Source: Christensenella sp. UBA7868 (GTDB taxonomy: Bacteria > Bacillota > Clostridia > Christensenellales > UBA1242). Taken from it: 12,276 nt of DNA. The position numbers were made by a program, and so were the translations under genes. The stretch is taken from NCBI GenBank assembly GCA_002501285.1, contig DLSG01000006.1, positions 1 to 12,276 on the forward strand. The letters are read 5' to 3'. Of the stretch, positions 4,624 to 12,276 are shown piece after piece (position 1 is the stretch's first letter; each line of letters starts with the position of its first letter). The notes beneath the pieces are model-generated. The model saw only the letters and a list, made by a program, of their open reading frames with translations, did not search any database and was not told where the DNA came from.

Positions 4624-6861
4624 CTATCCGACAAAATCATCGTCTTTCCAGAAACCTTTTAATGAAAGGCCATTTCTTACATACTCGCCTTGCCCGTTTC
4701 TTTTATTGTCTTTCCATTCACCTTCGTAATACCAATCATTGTTATCAATCGTGTTCCAATTTGTTGTTGTGTAACAGCATTTGCCATATCCACTACGTTT
4801 AAACCCTTGAATTTCACCAACATATTCGGCATATATTAATTTTTCTGAAATTTGTTCATCTAAAATATGTAATCTTATTTTTGCTTTTCCATAAGGTTTT
4901 CCATTTAAAAAATCACCCTCTATCGATTTAAACCAAACTTCTCTTTTATCTTGATTTTTTCCATAAGCTTCAACTAAACTTTCTTTATTAGTGTCAGTAA
5001 ATTTAAAATATTTCCAATATTCCCCTTTGCCATTAAATTCACCCTCTTTAAAATTTCCTATATATCTAAATTTATTAGTATCTGTTTTCCCAGACAAATC
5101 TCCATAGCCATCGTATTTATTATTTTTAAAGTCACCTACATAACTTTGAAATCCTTCAACTTTACCTTTTATGATTTCTCCATTTTTAAAGTCGGCATCA
5201 ACAGACAATTGATACAAATTATTGTCGGTAACATAAGCATAATCTATAAGATTTGGTAAATATTTTTCTAACAATTCTTTTGAAGCATTAAAATAAACTT
5301 TACATTTACCGTCAATAACTCCGTTTTTTACTTCTATTATTCCATTTCCTGTTTCTTCATATTTATTACCATATTTAACTCTTGGTTGCAATTTAATTTT
5401 ACCAGTTGGAACTCCGTTTTTAAAAATAGATTCTTCGTCATATAAAGACACCGAAACTCCAAGCTTATCGTAAATTATGCCTCTTCCAGAAAATTCATTA
5501 TTACTAAAAGTCCCATCAAAAATTGTCCCATCTTCACATCTAAACACGCCTTGACCATTTCTCGCCCCATCTAGAAAATCGCCTTCATACACATCACCAT
5601 TTTTATATTCAAGTTTCCCTTTTCCATTTGGTTTTCCGTTTAAAATTTGACCAAAATATTTTCCACACTCTAAATCTAAATTTTGTTTTTCTTCTTCCCT
5701 AGCTAGTTCTCTTAAAAGAGATCCTTTTTCGTAAATAACTTCTTTTGTTATACCATTAATTGTTTCTACCCCCTTACCCCATTTTAAATCTTTTTTCCAT
5801 TTACCAGTAAAAATGTAAGTAGGCTTTGCTTCTGTTTCCAAAAATTTAATTAATTCTTCAAAGTTTAATTCTCTATCTATCTTATCAAAGATTTTAAATT
5901 CGGCCTTACCGTCTCTTATGCCGTCAACAAAAGAGCCATTAAAATATTCCACGCAATCATCTTTTATATTTATTTCTTTCGCTACTCCGTTAGGCATTCC
6001 AAAAAGGAAATCTCCAGCAACAATTTGTTTATATTTTTTATTATTTTCATCTAAAACAAATTTTTCTAATCGTCCTTTCCCGTTAAACTGATTAAAAACA
6101 AATTGCCCGTCATATAATAAATCTTCACCATTCTCTTTTTTTTGTAATTTCCCTTTGCCAGCAAATTTCCCCAAGTAAAATTCGCCGTCATAAAAAAATT
6201 CATCGTTATAATTTAAAACCCCATAAATCAACTTGTCGTTAACCCATTTGCCATTTGTAATTTTATAACAATTTGGTTGTTTCACTTCTTCCAAAGACAA
6301 TATATTGTCATACGCAGTTTTGTTTGAACTTGACAAAAACATTTTAAATTCTTCTAAAAAATCTTGCGATTCAAAAATATTTTCTCGATAAACAAATTCG
6401 CCTGTCCCGTGACGCAAATTGTTTAGAATTTCTCCACAATATAATGAATTTTTTGAAATAATCTTACCTGTTCCACTAGCAAAGCCATTACGAAAAGAAC
6501 AAATAACTATTTCGTTGTTAAAATCTTTTTTAACAGCATTTCCAAACAATTTCCCATTTAAAAAACTTCCAATACTAATTCTTTCACTTAAAATAACGCC
6601 CTTGTCGCCTTTTATATATTCTTCAAGCCTACCTTCCCCTTCATAAACTCCGTCTTTAAACTGTCCTGAATATGTAAAGTTGTTTGTAACCAACTTTCCT
6701 TTTCCGTTAAATTTCCCAAGGTAGAATTCACCCATATATTCCGTTTTATCGTCAAATATCACTTTTCCGTCTAAAGGCAATCCATTTATTTCGTCTATAT
6801 TCCCCGTAAACAATCCATTTTTGTTATCAATATTTATTTTTAAATTTTCAACTTTTTTCAT
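4624..6861 (-). CDS. Large MORN-repeat protein
   Basis: A 745-residue protein built almost entirely of MORN repeats, recognised by the recurring Y-x-G-x-F-x-x-G-x-x-x-G-x-G-x-[LFY] pattern: YMGEFYLGKFNGKGKL (42-57), YSGQFKDGVYEGEGRL (64-79), YEGDFLDGARNGQGVF (425-440) and YEGEWKDNKRNGQGEY (712-727). There is no signal peptide, membrane segment or enzymatic domain. A longer module seems duplicated: residues about 42-206 and 224-355 share GEFYLGKF-x-GKGKL, Y-x-GQF, GxF-x-x-G-x-x-x-G and a helical insert ending in TGKW. A third, weaker copy lies at about 600-695. MORN repeats serve as elongated scaffolds, in eukaryotes often at membranes; the role in bacteria is mostly unknown. The ATG at 6861 is preferred to a TTG at 6885 because GAGGTGA sits just before it. 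It follows the first MORN gene by 7 bases. Confidence 0.93.
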   Translation of the reverse strand: MKKVENLKINIDNKNGLFTGNIDEINGLPLDGKVIFDDKTEYMGEFYLGKFNGKGKLVTNNFTYSGQFKDGVYEGEGRLEEYIKGDKGVILSERISIGSFLNGKLFGNAVKKDFNNEIVICSFRNGFASGTGKIISKNSLYCGEILNNLRHGTGEFVYRENIFESQDFLEEFKMFLSSSNKTAYDNILSLEEVKQPNCYKITNGKWVNDKLIYGVLNYNDEFFYDGEFYLGKFAGKGKLQKKENGEDLLYDGQFVFNQFNGKGRLEKFVLDENNKKYKQIVAGDFLFGMPNGVAKEINIKDDCVEYFNGSFVDGIRDGKAEFKIFDKIDRELNFEELIKFLETEAKPTYIFTGKWKKDLKWGKGVETINGITKEVIYEKGSLLRELAREEEKQNLDLECGKYFGQILNGKPNGKGKLEYKNGDVYEGDFLDGARNGQGVFRCEDGTIFDGTFSNNEFSGRGIIYDKLGVSVSLYDEESIFKNGVPTGKIKLQPRVKYGNKYEETGNGIIEVKNGVIDGKCKVYFNASKELLEKYLPNLIDYAYVTDNNLYQLSVDADFKNGEIIKGKVEGFQSYVGDFKNNKYDGYGDLSGKTDTNKFRYIGNFKEGEFNGKGEYWKYFKFTDTNKESLVEAYGKNQDKREVWFKSIEGDFLNGKPYGKAKIRLHILDEQISEKLIYAEYVGEIQGFKRSGYGKCCYTTTNWNTIDNNDWYYEGEWKDNKRNGQGEYVRNGLSLKGFWKDDDFVG

Positions 6862-6872
6862 GCTCACCTCAC
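6862..6872 (-). promoter_or_regulatory. Ribosome binding site overlapping a stop codon; sets the start at 6861
   Basis: Minus-strand GAGG (6870-6867) shares bases with the TGA stop (6871-6869) of the upstream MORN gene and lies five bases before ATG 6861. Ribosomes finishing the first gene would therefore cover the start of the second, implying coupled translation. Confidence 0.75.
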
Positions 6873-7504
6873 GCAAAAATGTCAAACTTTTTAAACTTAG
6901 ACTCTACATATTTCCCGCCATTTGGATATCCATGTTTAGACATTTTATCATTTAGTAATTTTTTTCCGTTTATAACAGGACCAAAATAGAAACAGCCCGA
7001 GTGTTTTCCGCCATAGTTTATACTCTCATACAATCCATTAGGAACTCCTTTTACAAACGAACCTTCATACAAAATGTCACCCATATAAGTTTTCTTTCCT
7101 GATGAAATTAAATCACAATTAAAATTTCCTTTTTCAATAAGCCCATCTTTAAATATAACTTCACCTTTTCCTTGTTTAAGTCCGTTAACCATATAGCCCG
7201 TATATTTATAATCTTTTGTTTGAACAGTTATTAACCCATGAGGAATATAGTTGACAAAATTGCCCACAATAACCGAGCCGTCAGGCTTTGTTTCCACCCC
7301 GCTTACATCAAAAAACATATCATTTAAAAATATGCCTTCAAATTTAGTGCCGTCTTTAAAAACTTCAACTCCTTTTCCATCTTTAAGGCCATTTTTAAAA
7401 TTTCCCGAATAAGAACTAACGTCGTTTTTTAAAACACCTCTTCCGTGTGGAACTCCATTTAAAACTTCGCCGTCATAATAATAATTTTCTTTTTCTATTA
7501 TCAT
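6869..7504 (-). CDS. Small MORN-repeat protein, first gene of the MORN operon
   Basis: A 211-residue protein made of MORN repeats: YYDGEVLNGVPHGRGVL (9-25), YSGNFKNGLKDGKGVEVF (32-49), FEGIFLNDMF (55-64), YTGYMVNGLKQGKGEVIF (101-118), YEGSFVKGVPNGLYES (146-161) and a last degenerate copy near HSGCFYFGPVINGKKL. It ends in a basic, repeat-free tail (GGKYVESKFKKFDIFA). No signal peptide, membrane segment or catalytic domain is visible, so it is probably a cytoplasmic scaffold. ATG 7504 is chosen over an in-frame TTG at 7519 because a GAGGGGG site lies six bases before it. The promoter at 7594-7622 reads into it, and the 745-residue MORN gene follows within 7 bases. The function is unknown. Confidence 0.93.
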   Translation of the reverse strand: MIIEKENYYYDGEVLNGVPHGRGVLKNDVSSYSGNFKNGLKDGKGVEVFKDGTKFEGIFLNDMFFDVSGVETKPDGSVIVGNFVNYIPHGLITVQTKDYKYTGYMVNGLKQGKGEVIFKDGLIEKGNFNCDLISSGKKTYMGDILYEGSFVKGVPNGLYESINYGGKHSGCFYFGPVINGKKLLNDKMSKHGYPNGGKYVESKFKKFDIFA

Positions 7505-7510
7505 TGTTAG

Positions 7511-7517
7511 CCCCCTC
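7511..7517 (-). promoter_or_regulatory. Strong ribosome binding site deciding the start at 7504
   Basis: Minus-strand GAGGGGG sits six bases before ATG 7504. The alternative in-frame TTG at 7519 would put this site inside the coding region. Confidence 0.75.
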
Positions 7518-7593
7518 AATTTTATGTTTCTAGTTATTATTTTTTAAACTTAATCAATCCAATTAAAATATTATATATCTCATTTATATAGTA

Positions 7594-7622
7594 ATAATAT
7601 CATAAATATATTAAAATAACAA
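7594..7622 (-). promoter_or_regulatory. Promoter of the MORN operon
   Basis: On the minus strand TTGTTA (7622-7617), a 17-base spacer, then TATTAT (7599-7594) preceded by TGA as an extended -10. The start is predicted near 7587, leaving a leader of about 80 bases. It faces away from the NERD-gene promoter. Confidence 0.7.
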
Positions 7623-7728
7623 TTTATTTTAAAAAAAACAAAATTTTGTAATGAAAATACATTTTAAGTAAAAATTGACTTTTTATTTTATTAAATGTTT
7701 AGATTATTATAAAAAACAACTAATTTTA

Positions 7729-7737
7729 TGATATAAT
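7729..7737 (+). promoter_or_regulatory. Extended -10 promoter of the NERD-domain gene
   Basis: TGATATAAT gives a perfect TATAAT (7732-7737) with TGn before it, and the start is predicted near 7744, 24 bases before the ATG. No good -35 is seen at the usual distance; TTGACT at 7675-7680 is too far away and may belong to a second weak promoter ending at about 7704. Confidence 0.65.
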
Positions 7738-7767
7738 AAAATAAATTGATATTCAAAAGAGGGTTTA

Positions 7768-8526
7768 ATGGGCGTTGCTATAATTATCATTGTTGCGTTA
7801 ATATTTTTCTTTTACATTTTTTCGCCACTTTTTGATAAATATTTAAAAAATAAAAATAAATATTCAAATGAGAAAAAAGGTCAAGAAGGTGAAAAATTAG
7901 TAAGACAAGTTTTAGGCCGTTCAGTAGAGGGCGTTCGTTATGTATTTAATGATTATAGATTTTATTATAAAAACTCAACTGTTCAAATCGACCACATATT
8001 AGTAAACAAAAATGGCGTTTTTGTTATAGAAACGAAAAATTATACTGGAAATATTTCTGGGCTTGACGATGAAAGAGAATGGACTCAAACTTTTGCAAAC
8101 GGAAATGTTGAAAATAAATTTTATAATCCTGTAAAGCAAAATTATTCACATATCTTTAAATTATCAAAGTTTTTACCTTATTATATTCAACCTATTTGTT
8201 TGGTTATTTTTGTTAGTGCCAACATTGACTATGTGCTTTGTGATAAAGTAATTTCATTAAACGAACTAACAAGTGCTACTGAATATAGTGGCAAAGAAGT
8301 TTTAAAACCAAAAGAAATTGACCATATCGCAAGCATTCTTTCCGAGCATCAAAGTAATTCTATTACCGACCAAGAACATATCGACAATATTAACAAAATG
8401 AAACTAGATATTGAAAATAATATTTGCCCAAGATGTGGCGGAAATTTAGTTTTAAGAAACAGTGAATATGGAGATTTTTATGGTTGCGAAAATTATCCAA
8501 ATTGCACTTTTAAAAAAGATATATAA
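7768..8526 (+). CDS. Membrane-anchored NERD nuclease-domain protein with C-terminal zinc ribbon
   Basis: A 252-residue protein with three parts. Residues 3-20 are a hydrophobic transmembrane segment, so the rest is probably held at the membrane on the cytoplasmic side. Residues about 36-155 are a NERD (nuclease-related) domain with the restriction-endonuclease-like core: E42 in KGQEGEK, D75 in QIDHILV, and E88 and K90 in VFVIETKNYTG, plus the downstream NPVKQ motif at 120-124. Residues 220-246 form a topoisomerase-I-type zinc ribbon with Cys220, 223, 240 and 246 (CPRCGG ... YGCENYPNC). Such proteins are predicted to bind and cut nucleic acid, but the physiological role is not established. A GAGGG site lies four bases before the ATG. 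The gene is monocistronic, with a promoter at 7729-7737 and a terminator that begins within its stop codon. Confidence 0.93.
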   Translation: MGVAIIIIVALIFFFYIFSPLFDKYLKNKNKYSNEKKGQEGEKLVRQVLGRSVEGVRYVFNDYRFYYKNSTVQIDHILVNKNGVFVIETKNYTGNISGLDDEREWTQTFANGNVENKFYNPVKQNYSHIFKLSKFLPYYIQPICLVIFVSANIDYVLCDKVISLNELTSATEYSGKEVLKPKEIDHIASILSEHQSNSITDQEHIDNINKMKLDIENNICPRCGGNLVLRNSEYGDFYGCENYPNCTFKKDI

Positions 8527-8554
8527 ATAACAACATTTTGTTGTTATTTTTTTT
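8525..8554 (+). terminator. Rho-independent terminator of the NERD gene
   Basis: AAATAACAACA (8525-8535) and TGTTGTTATTT (8539-8549) form a perfect 11-bp stem around the loop TTT, followed by T residues to 8554. The stem uses the last two bases of the TAA stop. Confidence 0.88.
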
Positions 8555-8795
8555 AAATTTTTTATTATTTAAACAGATTAATATTTAAAATTAATTTTCT
8601 CAAAATTAAATAATTAAATTTTCAAGATTTTAATTATTTATTATTTAAAAGCCTTTTTTGATAAAATAAATATTATCAATTCAGTTATCTTTATTTTTTT
8701 CATAATTTTAAAATTTACATAATTTTCATTTTTTTGTATAAATTTATATAATTTAATTAAATCTTTGTTTTTCACTCACAAAAAAACTACTTTTA
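8555..8795. other. Intergenic AT-rich region without a gene
   Basis: About 240 bases of extremely AT-rich sequence between the NERD terminator and the lipoprotein promoter. It contains one 12-bp inverted repeat (8607-8640) and no credible ORF or RNA gene. Confidence 0.65.
8607..8640. repeat. 12-bp inverted repeat, all A/T
   Basis: TAAATAATTAAA (8607-8618) is the exact reverse complement of TTTAATTATTTA (8629-8640), with a 10-base spacer TTTTCAAGAT. It has no T-run typical of a terminator. In sequence this AT-rich a chance origin is possible. Confidence 0.45.
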
Positions 8796-8804
8796 TGCTA
8801 TAAT
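8796..8804 (+). promoter_or_regulatory. Extended -10 promoter of the large lipoprotein gene
   Basis: TGCTATAAT contains a perfect TATAAT at 8799-8804 and an extended TGn. A poor -35 (CTCACA, 8775-8780) lies 18 bases upstream. The start is predicted near 8811, with a leader of about 42 bases. Confidence 0.7.
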
Positions 8805-8828
8805 TAATTTAGAAGGGCTCTAAATTAA
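8804..8828. promoter_or_regulatory. Perfect inverted repeat over the promoter start region (candidate operator)
   Basis: TTAATTTAGA (8804-8813) and TCTAAATTAA (8819-8828) are perfect inverted repeats around AGGGC. The palindrome runs from the last base of the -10 through the predicted start. Most of the left arm is not transcribed, so a protein-binding site is more likely than an RNA hairpin. No regulator gene is identifiable nearby. Confidence 0.5.
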
Positions 8829-8852
8829 AAAATTAAATAAAAGGAGAAAAAC

Positions 8853-11800
8853 ATGAAAAAACATTTTAAAATTTTGCTTTTCACTTTGGTTTTTTTAACT
8901 ACCCTCACCGCTTTTTCATTTTTGTCTGGTTGCAAAGCAAAAGAAACTGATTTTTTTGTTGTTTTTGATAATCAGCGTATTGAAAACAATTTAAAAACAG
9001 TTTATATTAATAGCAACGCCGAAATTGATATTTTAAGTAAAATCAAAGTTGTTGCAGTGCTATCTAACAAACAAACTCGAGAGTTAAAAACTGGGGATTT
9101 CAAAGTAGAGCATAATATCTCTGAAACTTTTACTCCTGGAGATGAATACAACATTGTTATTACATACAAAGATTTTGATAAAGTTCAAATTAATATTGTA
9201 ATAAACAAACTTGAAAACACAGTCACGTTAAACAAAACAAGTAAGGTTTATGATAAAGAGAAATTTACAACTCAAGATTTAGGCATTTCCGCATTAAACG
9301 AAGAAGGTCTTGTTGTTACTTGGTTTAAGGAAGAACAACTGCTTCAAGATTTTCCAGTGGAATGTGGAAATTATAAAATTAGAGTTCAAATTCCACAAAC
9401 AAAAGCCTATAAGGAAGTGGACACATACTATGATATTCAAATTTTACAAGCAGAGCCTTCAAGTGATATGTATGATTTGACAATCTCAAACGCTTATCTT
9501 TCTACAGATAAACTATCAAACATAAGTTTGCCCGAAAATTTTGCATGGAAAAATCCTGGCGAAAACTTAAAAGTTGGCTTAAATAATTACAGTGTTATTT
9601 TCACCCCAGAAAATAAAAACTATAAACAAAAAGAATTTGAAGTTTCTATTTTAGTAAAACAAGCATTCAACCTTCCTGTTCAAACCAAACTTACCTTTAA
9701 TGGAGAGTTTCAAGAATTAACGCCAAGCCTTCTTATCGGCTTTGATGAAAACTTTATGGAATTAATAGAAGGTTTAGACCCACTAACGGCACAAAACGCT
9801 GGTTCGTATAAGGCTAAAATTAAATTTATCGATGGGGTTGATGCTGTATGGTCTGACGGAAGCACTGAACCAAAAGTTTTTGAATGGGCAATTTCAAAGT
9901 TAAAAGTTAAAGTACCTTATTACAAAAGCAATTTTGCCTTTATGTCTTTAACAGACCCTGTTACAATTTCGTGGGAAGATGAAAGCGTTTTTGAACACTG
10001 CTATCTTTTAGACACCGACAGCGGAACAAATTCAATAACATTTACTTATCCTGTTATCACTTCTCTTTATTTCTGTTTAATTGACACAAACAACACAGAA
10101 TGGGAAGACGGAACAACTGAAATGAAATCTCAACCTTTTGAAGTTCAACGAGATGTTTTTGAAAAAATTAAATACACTCCATATAATGAGGCAGAGCGTG
10201 AAATTACAATTTTCGAGTTAGTAGAAATGAAAAGCGTTTGCATGGGAAGTAAACTTTGGTTTCAACTTAAAGATAAATCTGACCTTGTTTTAAAATTTGA
10301 CGGAGAAGTTCCTTTAACTCCTGAAATTACAGCCACCAAAGATATGAGCAAACTTGAAATAAGAGTTTTTGACGACTCTTCGGAATATTCAATATTTGGT
10401 GTTGATATCCCAATTTATTTCTATTCAAATAAAGTTAAAATTGATGAAAAAATGTTTGATATCAATTTAATTGATAATGATATTCCTTTAGAACTTAAAG
10501 AAAATCAAACCTCTGTTGAAGTTGAACTAGGAAAAGAACTTGAAGGATTTAATTTCATTGCTTTCCTTGTTACAGAAGTTAATCAATATGAAAGAGTTTA
10601 CCCACAAGATTTAAAATTTACTTTTGAAAATGTTACAGACTATAATTACATTTACATATCGGAAGAGCAATCTGACACCACAATACTTCAAATATATTTA
10701 CATTCTTTTACACGAATTGACCATTTTGAAATAAATAGAATTAATGGTGATTCATCTTACAAAGATGAACTTGATTATTACAATGATGGTAAAAGTTATG
10801 TAAATGGACTTATATCAAACTTTAATGTAGTTTTTAAAAATGAATATAAAAATTGCACTTTTACGCTTTTAGATAAAAATCATAATGAATTTACATCTTT
10901 TAAACAGCTGACAAACAAAGAAACTTTTTATGTTTTAATAATAGATGAAGGCGTATTAAAAGAAACAATTTGTGTTGAATATAGTTTTATGGCTGATTTC
11001 TCACTAAAAAATAGTTATATTTCAAACATTATGCAACAAAATTATAATAGTGTTTATGTTCAAACAAATAATTTAGAAAATATAGAATTATCTAGTTATA
11101 ATGATGCCGTAAATCTTATTTTTGATAATTCTTTAACTTCAAATATTACAAACTACGGATTTTATAAACTACCATTAAAAATAACTTATGAAATCACTTC
11201 AAACTTCAAGGTAGAATATAACACGTCAATAATTTTAAACTATTCAAAAAGTTTATCTAACTTCGTTTTAAGTGAAAGTGAAATTATCTTCTCCTCTCCT
11301 TACATGGATAACATTTCAATTCCTCTTAACAGTAAAAACATTTCAAGCGGTTTAGGTGCTGGAAAATTCAGAGCATTAATTACAGACTCCAATTATGATA
11401 TTTCTAATGTAAACTTAAAAGACGGCTACTCTTTAACAAATGTTGAACTTTTAACCGAAAATAATTTGTTTGGCTATAAAATTACATTTAACAATGGAAC
11501 AATTGATGAAATTTGTTATGTTTATGAAATTGTATCTGGAATTTATAATGGTGATGCCAGTTTATTTAAAGTTGAAATTGAATCTTATATAACAGACAAC
11601 AAACAACTTGAAATTATAAACGATACTATTTCCACTAACGAAATAAATCCATTAACAACTTTGTTAATTACACCAAACAACATTGCAACAATCGCTAAAC
11701 TAACAAATGAAGCAGGCGATGTCGTTTATATTTCTATTTTAGACCAACCTTATAAACGTTCAATTTACTTTACGAAATCTGGAACATACACCTTACTGAT

Positions 11801-12257
11801 TACTGCCCCTAACGGTAACACTAAAACATATACTATAATAATTGGTGGCGAGAATGTTTCTAAACCACTTGCTAGCGTTAAAGCAGGAACAGGCGCAGAC
11901 GAAGTCACTTTAACTGAAACAATAGAGTATGTAGATTTTGATTTAGGATTTGCAGGCGATTTGATTATTGAAGATGAAGAGAATCTTATGTTATATGGAT
12001 ATTTCGGAAGCAATATGCAAAATCACACAATAATGGTCAATGGTAAAGAATGTTTAAGCGTAAATCTTACTTCTGGAATAATTGATTATTTATATTTAGA
12101 CGAAAATTGTATTTTAGATGCCAAAGAAGGAACTAATATTTTAAAAGTTTTACAAAATGACAACGAGCAAAAATATGTTGTAATTTATGCAAAAGCCGAA
12201 GTTTTTGGAATTAAAGCGATTATTCCTTGTTACTTATATTTAGAAGATAATAATTAA
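8853..12257 (+). CDS. Large surface lipoprotein with MBG/Ig-like domains
   Basis: A 1134-residue secreted lipoprotein. A basic n-region and hydrophobic core (residues 4-24) lead to the lipobox LSGC, with Cys27 as the lipid anchor, so it should be tethered to the outer membrane face. Residues about 122-198 resemble an MBG/YDG-type module (KTSKVYDKEKFTTQDL ... CGNYKIRVQI). Residues about 217-268 match the LSNISLPENFAWKNP ... YSVIFTPENKNY bacterial Ig-like pattern. Residues about 279-350 match the LTFNGEFQELTP ... NAGSYKAKIKF ... VWSDGSTEP pattern, and 351-432 look like a degenerate fourth copy. The remaining roughly 700 residues are beta-rich and unrecognised, with no LPXTG, SLH or catalytic motif seen. 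An AAGGAG site lies six bases before the ATG. The ORF is complete, its stop being 19 bases from the window end. The likely role is adhesion or surface structure, by inference only. Confidence 0.92.
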   Translation: MKKHFKILLFTLVFLTTLTAFSFLSGCKAKETDFFVVFDNQRIENNLKTVYINSNAEIDILSKIKVVAVLSNKQTRELKTGDFKVEHNISETFTPGDEYNIVITYKDFDKVQINIVINKLENTVTLNKTSKVYDKEKFTTQDLGISALNEEGLVVTWFKEEQLLQDFPVECGNYKIRVQIPQTKAYKEVDTYYDIQILQAEPSSDMYDLTISNAYLSTDKLSNISLPENFAWKNPGENLKVGLNNYSVIFTPENKNYKQKEFEVSILVKQAFNLPVQTKLTFNGEFQELTPSLLIGFDENFMELIEGLDPLTAQNAGSYKAKIKFIDGVDAVWSDGSTEPKVFEWAISKLKVKVPYYKSNFAFMSLTDPVTISWEDESVFEHCYLLDTDSGTNSITFTYPVITSLYFCLIDTNNTEWEDGTTEMKSQPFEVQRDVFEKIKYTPYNEAEREITIFELVEMKSVCMGSKLWFQLKDKSDLVLKFDGEVPLTPEITATKDMSKLEIRVFDDSSEYSIFGVDIPIYFYSNKVKIDEKMFDINLIDNDIPLELKENQTSVEVELGKELEGFNFIAFLVTEVNQYERVYPQDLKFTFENVTDYNYIYISEEQSDTTILQIYLHSFTRIDHFEINRINGDSSYKDELDYYNDGKSYVNGLISNFNVVFKNEYKNCTFTLLDKNHNEFTSFKQLTNKETFYVLIIDEGVLKETICVEYSFMADFSLKNSYISNIMQQNYNSVYVQTNNLENIELSSYNDAVNLIFDNSLTSNITNYGFYKLPLKITYEITSNFKVEYNTSIILNYSKSLSNFVLSESEIIFSSPYMDNISIPLNSKNISSGLGAGKFRALITDSNYDISNVNLKDGYSLTNVELLTENNLFGYKITFNNGTIDEICYVYEIVSGIYNGDASLFKVEIESYITDNKQLEIINDTISTNEINPLTTLLITPNNIATIAKLTNEAGDVVYISILDQPYKRSIYFTKSGTYTLLITAPNGNTKTYTIIIGGENVSKPLASVKAGTGADEVTLTETIEYVDFDLGFAGDLIIEDEENLMLYGYFGSNMQNHTIMVNGKECLSVNLTSGIIDYLYLDENCILDAKEGTNILKVLQNDNEQKYVVIYAKAEVFGIKAIIPCYLYLEDNN

Positions 12258-12276
12258 ATAATTAAAAATTTAAAAA

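Noticed and set aside
6862..6885. Longer N-terminus of the 745-residue MORN protein from a TTG at 6885, overlapping the upstream gene
   Set aside because: The TTG has no ribosome binding site, whereas ATG 6861 has GAGGTGA five bases before it.
4624..8526. Reading the MORN/NERD cluster as an established anti-phage defence system
   Set aside because: I recognise no known defence architecture, and the two transcription units are divergent. The link is only adjacency, so it is listed as a speculative finding and not annotated as a system.
11765..12013. Minus-strand ORF inside the large lipoprotein gene
   Set aside because: It is a shadow of the strong plus-strand coding sequence, with no ribosome binding site, promoter or recognisable product.

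Overview
The window is very AT-rich DNA read with the standard bacterial code: tryptophan is TGG and TGA is used as a stop. Purine-rich AGGAG-type ribosome binding sites, several lipobox lipoproteins, a SAM riboswitch in front of metK, and a clostridial-looking tRNA-Arg(UCG) point to a low-GC Gram-positive relative (Bacillota, possibly an uncultured host-associated lineage). No transposase, integrase, phage or CRISPR signature was seen, so this looks like ordinary chromosome with some poorly characterised genes.

Layout. Bases 2-914 (+) hold the end of an ABC-transporter ATPase gene and a tightly coupled small two-helix membrane protein, closed by a strong terminator. A lone tRNA-Arg(UCG) with its own promoter follows at 1221-1297. 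A symmetric hairpin (1418-1448) separates it from a minus-strand lipoprotein gene (1567-2436). Next on the minus strand come a 67-residue protein, a stand-alone TfoX N-terminal domain protein and metK. These three lie in the order metK -> tfoX-like -> 67 aa and may be one transcript. The metK leader (about 4363-4507) is a SAM-sensing riboswitch with a terminator, a mutually exclusive antiterminator and an 11-nt long-range complement.

Upstream of metK, also on the minus strand, is a two-gene operon of MORN-repeat proteins (211 and 745 residues). It is transcribed divergently from a membrane-anchored NERD-nuclease/zinc-ribbon protein (7768-8526, +). The last gene (8853-12257, +) encodes a 1134-residue lipoprotein with MBG/Ig-like modules near its N-terminus and a long unrecognised C-terminal part; a perfect 10-bp inverted repeat overlaps its promoter.

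How the genes relate. metK makes S-adenosylmethionine and its leader reads the product, giving feedback control that may extend to the two small downstream genes. The ABC ATPase and small membrane protein probably act together or are at least co-expressed. The MORN pair is evidently co-translated, but its function cannot be assigned from sequence. Four promoters share a TGn extended -10 element (tRNA, 1567-2436 lipoprotein, MORN operon, NERD gene) and a fifth has it at the large lipoprotein. The strongest candidates for something undescribed are the compact metK leader and the modular MORN operon.
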